Assembly (NCBI GenBank): GCA_052387905.1
Contig: JBQTIR010000001.1
Location: forward strand, 6,809 to 70,808
Reading direction: 5' to 3'
From: JBQTII01 sp052387905
GTDB lineage: Bacteria > Actinomycetota > Actinomycetes > Sporichthyales > Sporichthyaceae
Length of the DNA: 64,000 bases
Shown: piece by piece, positions 1-7,167 of the stretch
How positions within the stretch are numbered: the stretch's first letter is position 1
Layout: each line of letters begins with the position of its first letter
Notes under the pieces: generated by a model
What the model was told of the DNA's origin: nothing
The model's input: only the letters and a program-made list of their open reading frames with translations
Databases searched by the model: none
Made by a program: the position numbers and the translations under genes

Positions 1-1269
1 CACCTGGCCCATCCGCAGTTCGGCAACCACGGTGAGATTGCCGGCCGCCTGCGGGATGCGAACCGTGCACGACAGCCGCCCGTCACCGGCGAGCTGCGTA
101 GCGGCCGATTGCACCCGCGCCGCGGCATCCCCGGCTACCTTGCGCGGGAGAACTGGCGCCACGGGCACCCCGAGCTGACCGGTGAGGCGCAGGCACATGT
201 GCCGCGTGAGCTTGTCCCAGGCTGCGGCGACCTCCGTGACTCGCTTGTCGGTCGATCGCAACGTCCCGGCCGCGATGGCCTCGCGCACCGGCACCCACGA
301 CCCGCCCATGTCGTCGAACCCGGCGGCACCCGAACGCGGGTCCTGCAGGTAGCGAATTAACTCGGCGAGGACCCACGCCTGCTCGCGATCCTCGATCCCG
401 CGGTGGTCCAGGGACATCCGCGCCTCGTGGAGGACCTCGGACCATGAGATGTGATGGAGCGCCACCTTCTTGAGCTTGCGGCGATCGACTGCCGCCGGAT
501 GGTCGCCACCGACCGAGCACAGATCGTTCGACAGTGAGATGACGGCGTCGAACCCGTTGAGCCGGGCGACTTCGAGGTAGTTCTCCACCTGCTCGCGGCG
601 CAGCGGGTTCGCCCCGGTCTTGACCTCGAGCAGGCCGGTCCACACCTTCCCCGCGCGGGCCACCCGAAAGACGCCGTCCGGGTAGACGGTCGACTCGCCG
701 AGCACGAACGGGACCTCGAGGTAGGTCTCGATCACGCCGCCCGGAGCCCCGAAGCGCCCGACAAGCCCGCGGCCGAAATCGCGGACGACAATCATCGTGG
801 CGAGCAGCGCGGACGTGGCCCGTTTCTCCTGCTCCTGCGCGGAACCCGTTCCCGACACCGAAAACAACCGCGCCGCCTGCCAGGACTTGTCCCCCGCCAG
901 AGTCAGCGGCGGCACAGGCGCGGGCCGCGCACGGCGCTTGCCGGTCTGAACGCCGCGCGGGCCGCGCACAGTGCCTGGCCGTGGAGCAACCGCCGCATCC
1001 GGCATCGCCCGGCTGAGCTGATCCCCCGGCGCCGCGTCGCCTTGTTCCTCGGCCTGGGGCACGGCATCGCCGAGGTAGGACGAGGGTTCAGCGACCTCGT
1101 CGATGTCGAGTGGTTCGTCCTCAATGACATCCGCGATCGCATCGACGAAAGCATCCTCGGTAACCACGGCGGACTCGTGCTCGGCGGAGACGCCGTCGGG
1201 TTCGCTCGCCTCGACAGCATCGTCGATCGTGATTCCGAAATCCGCGGCGAGGCCAGCCAGCCCAGAGTC
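1..1269 (-). pseudogene. Detached C-terminal part of TerD fusion, nuclease-like, runs off window
   Basis: Reading past the TerD stop in the same frame gives 423 further codons with no stop, beginning DSGLAGLAADFGI, and the frame is still open at base 1. After an acidic linker (about 1000-1200) comes a folded region with LLEVKTGANP followed by RREQVENYLEVARLNGFDAV near 484-643. The E-x-K inside a hydrophobic strand, then a helix and the ISLSND strand, looks like the core of a PD-(D/E)xK nuclease fold; this is an inference from motif shape. TerD domains fused to nuclease or other effector domains are known in ter-type stress systems. No convincing ribosome site is visible for independent translation. 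The alternatives are a pseudogene, a sequencing error at 1270-1272, or UGA readthrough. Confidence 0.65.
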
Positions 1270-1776
1270 TCAGCCTTGCCCCACCGCGCGACACTTCCAC
1301 TCGTCGTTGCGGCGGTACACGTGCCCGAGCACAAACGCCGTCTCCGAACTCGCGTCGCTCACCTCAAAGCGGGCGATGTCCAGGCCATCCGCGCCGACAA
1401 TCGCCAGGCTCAGATCCCGGAGTGATCCGAAGCCGACGCCAGGCTCGGCGTCGATGCTGGCCGCGACCGCGACGGCGGTGATGCCTTCGGGGAGCGAGTC
1501 GAGGTCCAATGCGATGCGGTCCTCGCCCGCGCCGTCCTCGTCAACGCGCTTGCCGAGCAGCCGAACTGCGCCACCTTCGGCGGAGGGCGCGTTGTAGAAC
1601 ACGAGGTCGTCGTCGGAGCGCACTCGGTCGTCGCCTCCGAGCAACAAAGCGGAGACGTCAACCGCCGCGGTCGCAGTGGAGCCGGCCCAGCGCACGACCA
1701 TCTGCACCTGACCGGCCCCACCGTCGGCGGCTACCGGCAGCGCGAGGTTCGCGCCCTTGCTCAGCAAGATCGTCAT
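1270..1776 (-). CDS. TerD family stress/tellurium-resistance domain protein
   Basis: The 168-residue product begins MTILLSKGANL and covers one complete TerD-type beta-sandwich domain: residues include the calcium-site-like acidic stretch GGDDRVRSDDDLVFYN and the usual ending WKCRAVGQG. TerD proteins are calcium-binding factors linked to tellurite, phage and general stress tolerance; the exact activity is unsettled. The stop is a TGA at 1270-1272 placed exactly where homologues as I remember them continue through an aromatic residue into GLAGLA-type sequence, and the same frame stays open to the left edge. The annotated product is therefore probably the N-terminal part of a larger fusion protein truncated by a nonsense change. 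Confidence 0.85.
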   Translation of the reverse strand: MTILLSKGANLALPVAADGGAGQVQMVVRWAGSTATAAVDVSALLLGGDDRVRSDDDLVFYNAPSAEGGAVRLLGKRVDEDGAGEDRIALDLDSLPEGITAVAVAASIDAEPGVGFGSLRDLSLAIVGADGLDIARFEVSDASSETAFVLGHVYRRNDEWKCRAVGQG

Positions 1777-1952
1777 GGCGCGATCGTGGCAGCCAAGCCT
1801 GAGCGCCTACGATGCCGGCTCCTCTCGCGGGAAGGCCGCGAGGGAATTAGGTGCAGCTCAGCACCCCGACCAGGACGGAATTCGAAGCCGTATCCCTCTC
1901 CGGAAGCGAGGTCTATGGCAGGACAACCAGGGCTGCGGTGGGGTCCGAGGCT

Positions 1953-2432
1953 TCAGCCGGTGGGGGATAGCTCCCGCAGGACTGCGTCCGCCCCCGCCTG
2001 CTGGGAACGCCGCCGGTCCGCCGGGCTGATCGCCACCTCCGTGGCGGACATGGCCCGTTCCACAAAGGCCATCACCGCGTCCATCAGGTCGCCGACGTCG
2101 ACGGTGCCCTCGAAAGCGATCACGTTGTCCGTCGCGAACGCGAAACCGGCGCTCCGGCCGGCGAACATGGCCTCCAACTCGGCCACCATCTCCGACGTAC
2201 TCGCCCAACTCGCCCCAGCGAGCCGTTCGGCCTCGGCGCCGGTCAGGTCGAGGTAGGCCCAGACGCTGTTGCGGTAGGTCTGGCCCACGGCGCACAGGAA
2301 CAACACCGGCTGCTCGCCGACCCGGAAGGTGCCGGCGAGCGGGATGTCGTGGGCGTGGAAGACGTCGAGGTGCTCCGCGTGGACGTACGGGCACCATGGC
2401 GCGCCGCCCGGATCGATCTGCCGGCCGGTCAC
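1953..2432 (-). CDS. Conserved-looking hypothetical protein, 159 aa
   Basis: I do not recognise this family. The protein is soluble, 159 residues, with no signal peptide or membrane span. It contains an aromatic central stretch (VLFLCAVGQTYRNSVWAYLDL) and an alternating hydrophobic pattern that suggests a compact alpha/beta domain. The start is GTG at 2432, and its first four bases overlap the stop of the preceding gene (GTGA), which implies translational coupling with the 150-residue gene upstream. Codon third positions are strongly GC, as in neighbouring real genes. Confidence 0.6.
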   Translation of the reverse strand: MTGRQIDPGGAPWCPYVHAEHLDVFHAHDIPLAGTFRVGEQPVLFLCAVGQTYRNSVWAYLDLTGAEAERLAGASWASTSEMVAELEAMFAGRSAGFAFATDNVIAFEGTVDVGDLMDAVMAFVERAMSATEVAISPADRRRSQQAGADAVLRELSPTG

Positions 2433-2881
2433 TGTGCTGCCTCCGATTGGTGCCTCACATGCTCATTGAAACACCCGTCGAAGGCCCTGCGCACGGATCC
2501 GGGCCAAGGCGCTGCTTGAGCACGCAACGGATCGGCCGCCGGATAGACCACCGAACAATGCGGGCCCGCAGTGATGCGACCTGGGGTGTGGAGGACCGCG
2601 AAGCCGGCCGCCCGCAACGCGCCGGCGGGTGTGTAGCGGACGCAGGTCCGGGCCAGCAGGGCGTCGGTGACGTGCCCCCGGACGCGCTCACAAGACTCCG
2701 CCGGCGTCAGCGCTCCCCGGTGCACCGACAACGCTGGCACCCTGGGTGCACGCGGGCCGTTGTGGTGACGGCACTCCCCCGCGGAGTCGATCTCGCCGTA
2801 GTGACTGATCGGCTCGTCATCCGCGACGCAACGCTCCGGCGACTGTCCGCAGCGGCACAACATGGGCGTCAGCCAGGCCAC
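2429..2881 (-). CDS. Hypothetical protein with Cys/His-rich N terminus, 150 aa
   Basis: Unrecognised. The N-terminal 40 residues hold several Cys and His residues (CRCGQSPERC, then GECRHHNG), a possible zinc-binding segment. The middle part (VTDALLARTCVRYTPAGALRAAGF) looks like a normal soluble domain. It ends in a 4-nt overlap with the start of the next gene, which supports both as real and co-translated. The start could lie further downstream. It is the last gene before the tRNA-Leu fragment that marks the left end of the integrated element. Confidence 0.5.
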   Translation of the reverse strand: MAWLTPMLCRCGQSPERCVADDEPISHYGEIDSAGECRHHNGPRAPRVPALSVHRGALTPAESCERVRGHVTDALLARTCVRYTPAGALRAAGFAVLHTPGRITAGPHCSVVYPAADPLRAQAAPWPGSVRRAFDGCFNEHVRHQSEAAQ

Positions 2882-3030
2882 GGCACACGACCCTAACGGG
2901 CAGACCGCCGACCAAACTCTGCTGGCTTAGCGCCCGCCTGGCCACGGGCCCGACACGCCCCCGACGTCCGCGTGGCGCGATCGGATGCCGAGGCCGCAAT
3001 CGGGTCGGTCGCAGCGGAACTCGGGCACCT

Positions 3031-3116
3031 ACGTGATTCACGTGTGCGCAGGTAAACGCAGTGCCCGGGACGGGATTCGAACCCGTACTCCCTTGCGGGA
3101 AGCGAGGTTTAAGCTC
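3031..3116. repeat. attL: tRNA-Leu 3' fragment plus flanking homology
   Basis: Bases 3061-3116 repeat 56 bases of 16098-16153 exactly. They correspond to the tRNA-Leu from the anticodon stem through the discriminator base. The 5' part of the tRNA is absent here, so this is a fragment and not a second gene. A further 21-base match (3031-3051 with 16067-16087) lies just outside, separated by 9 unmatched bases here and 10 there. The left copy of that 21-mer is presumably old chromosomal sequence downstream of the tRNA. Confidence 0.9.
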
Positions 3117-3207
3117 CCGAGGTGGTGCTTCGCGGGGGTCCGCTGAGGTCCGTGTACGCGGGGATCGGTCATGTCGGGCGCCGCCGGACGGCGGCGGACG
3201 AGGGCGA

Positions 3208-3229
3208 ACTGCAACCCTTACTGCAACCC
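3208..3229 (+). repeat. Left integrase arm-type site pair
   Basis: Two copies of ACTGCAACCC lie at 3208-3217 and 3220-3229, one start every 12 bases. The same decamer pair with the same 12-base period and orientation occurs at 16015-16036 at the other end of the element. The left pair is about 90 bases inside the att core. This layout is what is expected for arm-type binding sites of the integrase N-terminal domain. Confidence 0.7.
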
Positions 3230-3275
3230 TCACCGCAGCCGCCGCCCTTCCGGACGGCAACTGGGTGGGCCGAGC

Positions 3276-3602
3276 TCAGCGGCCCTGGAACTCCTCGCGG
3301 GCAACCCGGCGGGCGATGGCCTCCACCTCAGTTGCCGTGAGTCCGTCTCGCCGCGGCAGAACTGCCTGGCGAAGCATCCGCCGAATCAGCGCCGAGGTCG
3401 GCACGTGGGCGGCGGCAGCTTGACGACGCAACTCCACGTCCAGGTCCCGGTCGATGCGCAGGTGCAACGCCACTTCAAGCGCGCCCACCTTCTCGGCGAC
3501 CTCCGCCTCGACCGCTGCGGCTTCCTCCTGGGCAACCTCGGCGCGAATCGCCCGGTGCCGTGCCTGCCGCAGTTCCTTGGCGTTGTCCGCAGGTGCCGTC
3601 AT
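3276..3602 (-). CDS. Ribbon-helix-helix antitoxin-like protein
   Basis: The 108-residue protein starts with a charged, Ala/Glu-rich helix (about residues 5-45) followed by a ribbon-helix-helix segment: the strand ALHLRIDRDL and then helices covering AAAAHVPTSALIRRMLRQAV. RHH proteins bind operator DNA as dimers and commonly act as antitoxins and autorepressors. Its ATG overlaps the last four bases of the upstream gene (3599-3602), so the pair is translationally coupled in the toxin-first order seen in BrnT/BrnA systems. It sits 160 bp inside attL and could help keep the element in the population. The family assignment is by fold pattern only. Confidence 0.65.
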   Translation of the reverse strand: MTAPADNAKELRQARHRAIRAEVAQEEAAAVEAEVAEKVGALEVALHLRIDRDLDVELRRQAAAAHVPTSALIRRMLRQAVLPRRDGLTATEVEAIARRVAREEFQGR

Positions 3603-3919
3603 CGGGCCTCCTCACCTTCCAGGTACTCCCGCAGGTCCGCCCCGCGGGTCTTCCACGCTGTGACACCCGACTGGTCCGCCGGGTCAATGATCACCGTCAG
3701 GACGAATCCGTAGCCGGCGGAGAATCCGATGATTCGGGTGTAGCCGGCGCCGCTGCGCGGATCAGGCTCACGCACGACTGCCTTCGGATCAGCTGCCGCC
3801 TCCAGGGTCCAACCCGGCTCGATGTCATCCGCGCCGGGATAACGAAGCGACCGACTGCGGATGTGATCGGCGTCCTCCTCGTCCCACCACAGACCAGAAG
3901 CCACAGGCAAATGTAGCAC
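3599..3919 (-). CDS. Putative BrnT-like toxin of a toxin-antitoxin pair
   Basis: A 106-residue basic/acidic mixed protein. The beginning GLWWDEEDADHIRSR and the later TRIIGFSAGYGFVLTVII give an alpha then beta-sheet order similar to small RNase toxins of the BrnT/RelE type, but I do not see a diagnostic catalytic set, so the toxin call rests on size, fold order and coupling to an RHH partner by a 4-nt overlap. The start at 3919 (ATG) is preceded by little intergenic space after the MFS gene on the same strand. It could instead be an unrelated small cargo protein. Confidence 0.5.
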   Translation of the reverse strand: MLHLPVASGLWWDEEDADHIRSRSLRYPGADDIEPGWTLEAAADPKAVVREPDPRSGAGYTRIIGFSAGYGFVLTVIIDPADQSGVTAWKTRGADLREYLEGEEAR

Positions 3920-4017
3920 GTTGCGCTACACGTGCGCCTCGTTCGCCGTCCATCCCTTCCTCGCGGACGGTCGCGCGGTCTCCGCAGGAGGCGCTCCGAT
4001 CGACCGCGGGCAGCCGA

Positions 4018-5802
4018 TTACGAGGCCCCGAACACATGCCGCGCCGGAAGCGGTCCGGTCTGGTCGTCGTCGTCGACTTGGAGAAGGGCGAGCTGCGCCT
4101 CCAGCCACGCGACCCGGTCGCGCAGGTCGCGTACCTCCACGAGGAGTTGGGCCAGGGAGACCGGCGAGGTGGTTGCGGGTTCCCTAACGGTGCTGCGGAT
4201 CGGACGGTCCGCGGGATGCACGCGCCAGACCACCAGTGCCGCGACCGCCATCACGGCGGCGGCGACAGCCAGGGCGAAGGCGTACCCGGACGCGACGGCG
4301 CTCTGGACATGGTCGAGCTGCGCAGTCGCGATCTCGACCGGCAAGGTCGCGGCCAGCTGGACACCGGCGGCCGCGGATTCCCGCGTCGCCTCCAGGATCG
4401 CCGGCGGAACACCGAACGGGTTACCGGCGATCTCGTCGCGGTAGGCGAGGTTGAACAACGACCCCATCATGGCCACGCCCACCGCCACACCCAGCTCGCG
4501 CGTGGTGTCGTTGACCGCAGAGGCGACGCCCTGGTGAGAGGCCGGTAACCCGTCCACGATCGCCTCCGTGGCCGGGCCGCCAATCAGGCCCAGGCCGCCG
4601 AAGGTGGCGATCTCTGCCAGCGCGACCCAGTGGTAGGTCTCGGTGGTGGTCGCGAAGGCCATCGCGACGGAGCCGACGGACATCATGGCCAGGCCCCCGG
4701 CCATGACGATGCGGGCGCCGTAACGGTGGGCCAGCCGGGGGCCGACCGCCCCCATCGGCACGGCGCCCATCATCGAAACCAGCGAGACCCCGGCCAGCAG
4801 AGGTCCGTAGTCGAGGGTGAAGACCCGGTACTGCACGCCGAGGAAGAAGCTCCCGTAGGCCATGAACCAGCTCATGACGTTGACGAAAGAGCCCATCCCG
4901 AATCGTGGCTGCAGCAACAAGCGGACGTCGAGCAGCGGCTCGGGGGTTCGCAGCTCCCAGCGGACAAACAGGACCAGGAAGGCAAGGCCGAGTAACGCGC
5001 TCAGGGTCAGCGGGTGCGTCCAGCCCTTGCTGGGCGCCTCGATCATCCCCAGGACGAACAGGCCCACCCCGAGCGCGGAGAGCACCGCGCCGACGAGGTC
5101 GAAGCGGGCATGGCGATCGTCGCGGGACTCCGGCACCAGGGCCAGGGTCGGCAGGAACAGCAGCGCAGCCACGATCCCCGGGGCGGCGAAGACCCAGAAG
5201 GGGTCGACGGTTTCGGTCAAGGCCCCGCCACCGGCGGCGCCGACTGCGCCACCGCCGAGCATGCTCGCCGACCACATCCCGACCGCGGTGCCCCGGCGCT
5301 CCTTCGCCATGATCGCGGTGATCGTCGCCAAGGTCGCCGGGAAGGCCAGCGCGCCGCCGACACCGGCCACACCCAGCAGGGCGATCGCCGGCCCCGGCGA
5401 CTGCGCCAGACCCGCGAGTGGGAACGTGACGCCGATCAGGACCAACCCGATCAGGCACCCCCGCTTGCGACCCCAACGGTCGATCAACGCGCCCGCCGGC
5501 ATCAGCAACGCAGCGATCACGAGCGGGTAGATGTCGGCCAGCCACAACGCGCTGGTCTGACTGGCCCTCAGATCCTGGGCGACGGTGGGCAGTGCGGTGA
5601 ACAGCACCGTGCCCGCGGCGAAGACCAGGCCGACAAGCAGGCACATCATCAGCACGATGACACCGTCCGGTGCCCGCCGGGCCAATGGCTGCCCAGCGGG
5701 ATCCGAGGTAACCACTGCGGTGTCCCTCGCACCGAGGACCGGTACCAATTCCGCGTCCGGCAGCGACCGGCGGGCATGCCGCCCGCGCGTAGGACCGCTC
5801 AT
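4018..5802 (-). CDS. MFS drug exporter, DHA2 (14-TM) family
   Basis: An inner-membrane proton-coupled exporter of the EmrB/QacA type. After a roughly 45-residue cytoplasmic leader come about 14 hydrophobic segments. The loop 2-3 signature reads DRWGRKRG, and the family motif C region appears as GVAGVGGALAFPATLA. The C terminus carries a leucine-heptad segment (LAQLLVEVRDLRDRVAWLEAQL) that should form a short coiled coil, unusual for this family. I prefer ATG 5802 over GTG 5808 because AGGGAGG lies at proper distance. It is divergent from a TetR gene with palindromes between them, so it is probably repressed by that TetR. The substrate is unknown. Confidence 0.9.
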   Translation of the reverse strand: MSGPTRGRHARRSLPDAELVPVLGARDTAVVTSDPAGQPLARRAPDGVIVLMMCLLVGLVFAAGTVLFTALPTVAQDLRASQTSALWLADIYPLVIAALLMPAGALIDRWGRKRGCLIGLVLIGVTFPLAGLAQSPGPAIALLGVAGVGGALAFPATLATITAIMAKERRGTAVGMWSASMLGGGAVGAAGGGALTETVDPFWVFAAPGIVAALLFLPTLALVPESRDDRHARFDLVGAVLSALGVGLFVLGMIEAPSKGWTHPLTLSALLGLAFLVLFVRWELRTPEPLLDVRLLLQPRFGMGSFVNVMSWFMAYGSFFLGVQYRVFTLDYGPLLAGVSLVSMMGAVPMGAVGPRLAHRYGARIVMAGGLAMMSVGSVAMAFATTTETYHWVALAEIATFGGLGLIGGPATEAIVDGLPASHQGVASAVNDTTRELGVAVGVAMMGSLFNLAYRDEIAGNPFGVPPAILEATRESAAAGVQLAATLPVEIATAQLDHVQSAVASGYAFALAVAAAVMAVAALVVWRVHPADRPIRSTVREPATTSPVSLAQLLVEVRDLRDRVAWLEAQLALLQVDDDDQTGPLPARHVFGAS

Positions 5803-5815
5803 GACCACCTCCCTA

Positions 5816-5855
5816 TGAGACGAATAATCTCAAATCTTTGAGACAATGTATCTCG
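5816..5855. promoter_or_regulatory. TetR operator between MFS gene and tetR
   Basis: Two TGAGA...TCTC half-site pairs lie in tandem in the 72-bp divergent intergenic region: TGAGA 5816-5820 with TCTCA 5828-5832, and TGAGA 5839-5843 with TCTC from 5851. The central stretch TCTCAAATCTTTGAGA is itself a perfect palindrome. The DNA is also locally AT-rich. This arrangement fits autorepression and control of the exporter by the adjacent TetR protein. Confidence 0.7.
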
Positions 5856-5874
5856 CATCTGACAGAATCGTCGA

Positions 5875-6477
5875 GTGGTCAATGTCATCGACGGCGCAAC
5901 GAGGCCAGCCCCGTCGACCGATCCCCGCGTGGAGCGCACCCGGGCCCTGGCGCTGGACGCCGCGCGCAAAGTGCTGATCAGCGAGGGCTGGGAGGCCCTG
6001 ACCCAGCAGCGCGTCGCCGATGTGGCCGGCATTGGGCGGGCCACCGTCTACCGGCACTGGCCGGACCGGGTGACCCTGCTGCGCGAGGTGTGCGCGGCGG
6101 AGGTCGTCACCCTGCACACGCCCCTGACCGGAGACGTTCGGGCAGACCTGCGCAGTGAACTGGCGTCCATGCACGCCGAACTCGTCGACGGCGGCTTCGA
6201 CAAGGTCCTGGTCGCGCTGACCGAACGCTGTTTCCGGGAGGACGAGCTGCGCGAGGTCAAGAGGGCGATCGTCGAGGACGGCACCGCCAACATGCGCCGC
6301 ATCCTCGACGCCGGCATCGCGGCCGGGGATCTGCCGCCACTGCTGGACGTCGACGCCGCCGTCGCCCGCCTCGTCGGGCCGATGCTCTACCACCACCTGT
6401 TCGCGGACGCGGTGGTCTCGCCTCGGGATCTCAACGAGACCGTGGACGGCTTCCTGCGTGAGTGGAGCCCGACCTGA
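5875..6477 (+). CDS. TetR family repressor of the divergent MFS exporter
   Basis: A 200-residue regulator. The N-terminal TetR helix-turn-helix spans about residues 20-65 (TRALALDAARKVLISEGW, then VADVAGIGRATVYRHW). The C-terminal ligand-binding part is similar in style to TetR_C families. Start is GTG 5875. It is divergently oriented from the exporter, with TGAGA-type palindromes between the two genes. Ligand unknown; control of the exporter is inferred from gene arrangement. Confidence 0.88.
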   Translation: MVNVIDGATRPAPSTDPRVERTRALALDAARKVLISEGWEALTQQRVADVAGIGRATVYRHWPDRVTLLREVCAAEVVTLHTPLTGDVRADLRSELASMHAELVDGGFDKVLVALTERCFREDELREVKRAIVEDGTANMRRILDAGIAAGDLPPLLDVDAAVARLVGPMLYHHLFADAVVSPRDLNETVDGFLREWSPT

Positions 6478-6520
6478 GCGGACCGTCGCGGCGCTTCCCC
6501 AGCTTGCCCGCAGGGGTTGA

Positions 6521-6563
6521 TTGGACGTTGAGTTTGGATGTAACGTCCAACTGTGACGTCCAA
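6521..6563. promoter_or_regulatory. TetR operator upstream of tetR-MMPL operon
   Basis: TTGGACGTT (6521-6529) is inverted as AACGTCCAA (6542-6550). A further half-site GACGTCCAA follows at 6555-6563 and a degenerate TTGGA at 6534-6538. The cluster sits 20 bases before the first possible start of the second TetR gene. It is the likely autoregulatory operator for the TetR-MMPL operon. Confidence 0.65.
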
Positions 6564-6582
6564 GACCTGGGTCTGACCCGGC

Positions 6583-7167
6583 ATGCGCCCGCAACCGGTG
6601 TGGCTGCTGAGCTCGGCCCGCTCCCTGGCCGAGGTGTTCGTCCGTAAGGGCTTCGGCGCCACGCGCATGGACGATCTGGTGGCCGCCTCCGGAGTCCCGC
6701 GGGCCACGCTCTACTACCACTTCCACGGCAAGGACGCCGTGCTCGGCTGGTTGATGCACTCCACCGTGGGCAACCTCGCGTCCGCGGTGAACGGAGCGGC
6801 GAGCGGACCGGGGCCGGCGCGCGAGCGTCTTGAGGCAGTGATCCGTGCCGTGCTGGCGACGATCGCCGAGTACCCCGACGCATGCCGGGTGCTGATCGGC
6901 AACCTGGAGCAGGCCGGGCAGCTTGCCGACATCGCGGACGAGTTGGTCGCGGCGTTCCACCTGCCGGTCGTCGGGCTTCTCGAGGAGGGCGCCGCCGACG
7001 GGTCACTGCGCACGGTGCGGGATCCGGTGGCGACCGCCTCCGCGTTGTTCGGCGCCGTGGCCATCGCCGCTCTCCAGGCGCTGGTGGTGGAAGGCGAACT
7101 GGACATCGACTCCGTCAATCAGTCCGTCACCGACCTGATGCTCGACGGTCTGGCGCCGCGCTCATGA
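6583..7167 (+). CDS. TetR family regulator coupled to MMPL exporter
   Basis: A 194-residue TetR protein. The helix-turn-helix is at about residues 10-57, including FGATRMDDLVAASGVPRATL. The C-terminal domain resembles the LmrA/YxaF-like type (EGAADGSLRTVRDP). The stop TGA overlaps the next gene's ATG (ATGA at 7164-7167), so exporter and regulator are co-translated. Inverted TTGGACGTT/AACGTCCAA sites lie immediately upstream. Start could be one of several codons near 6583, but the HTH needs most of this N terminus. Confidence 0.88.
   Translation: MRPQPVWLLSSARSLAEVFVRKGFGATRMDDLVAASGVPRATLYYHFHGKDAVLGWLMHSTVGNLASAVNGAASGPGPARERLEAVIRAVLATIAEYPDACRVLIGNLEQAGQLADIADELVAAFHLPVVGLLEEGAADGSLRTVRDPVATASALFGAVAIAALQALVVEGELDIDSVNQSVTDLMLDGLAPRS

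Noticed and set aside
3061..3116. A second tRNA-Leu gene at the left end
   Set aside because: The 5' third is missing, so it cannot fold; it is the att fragment left by integration.
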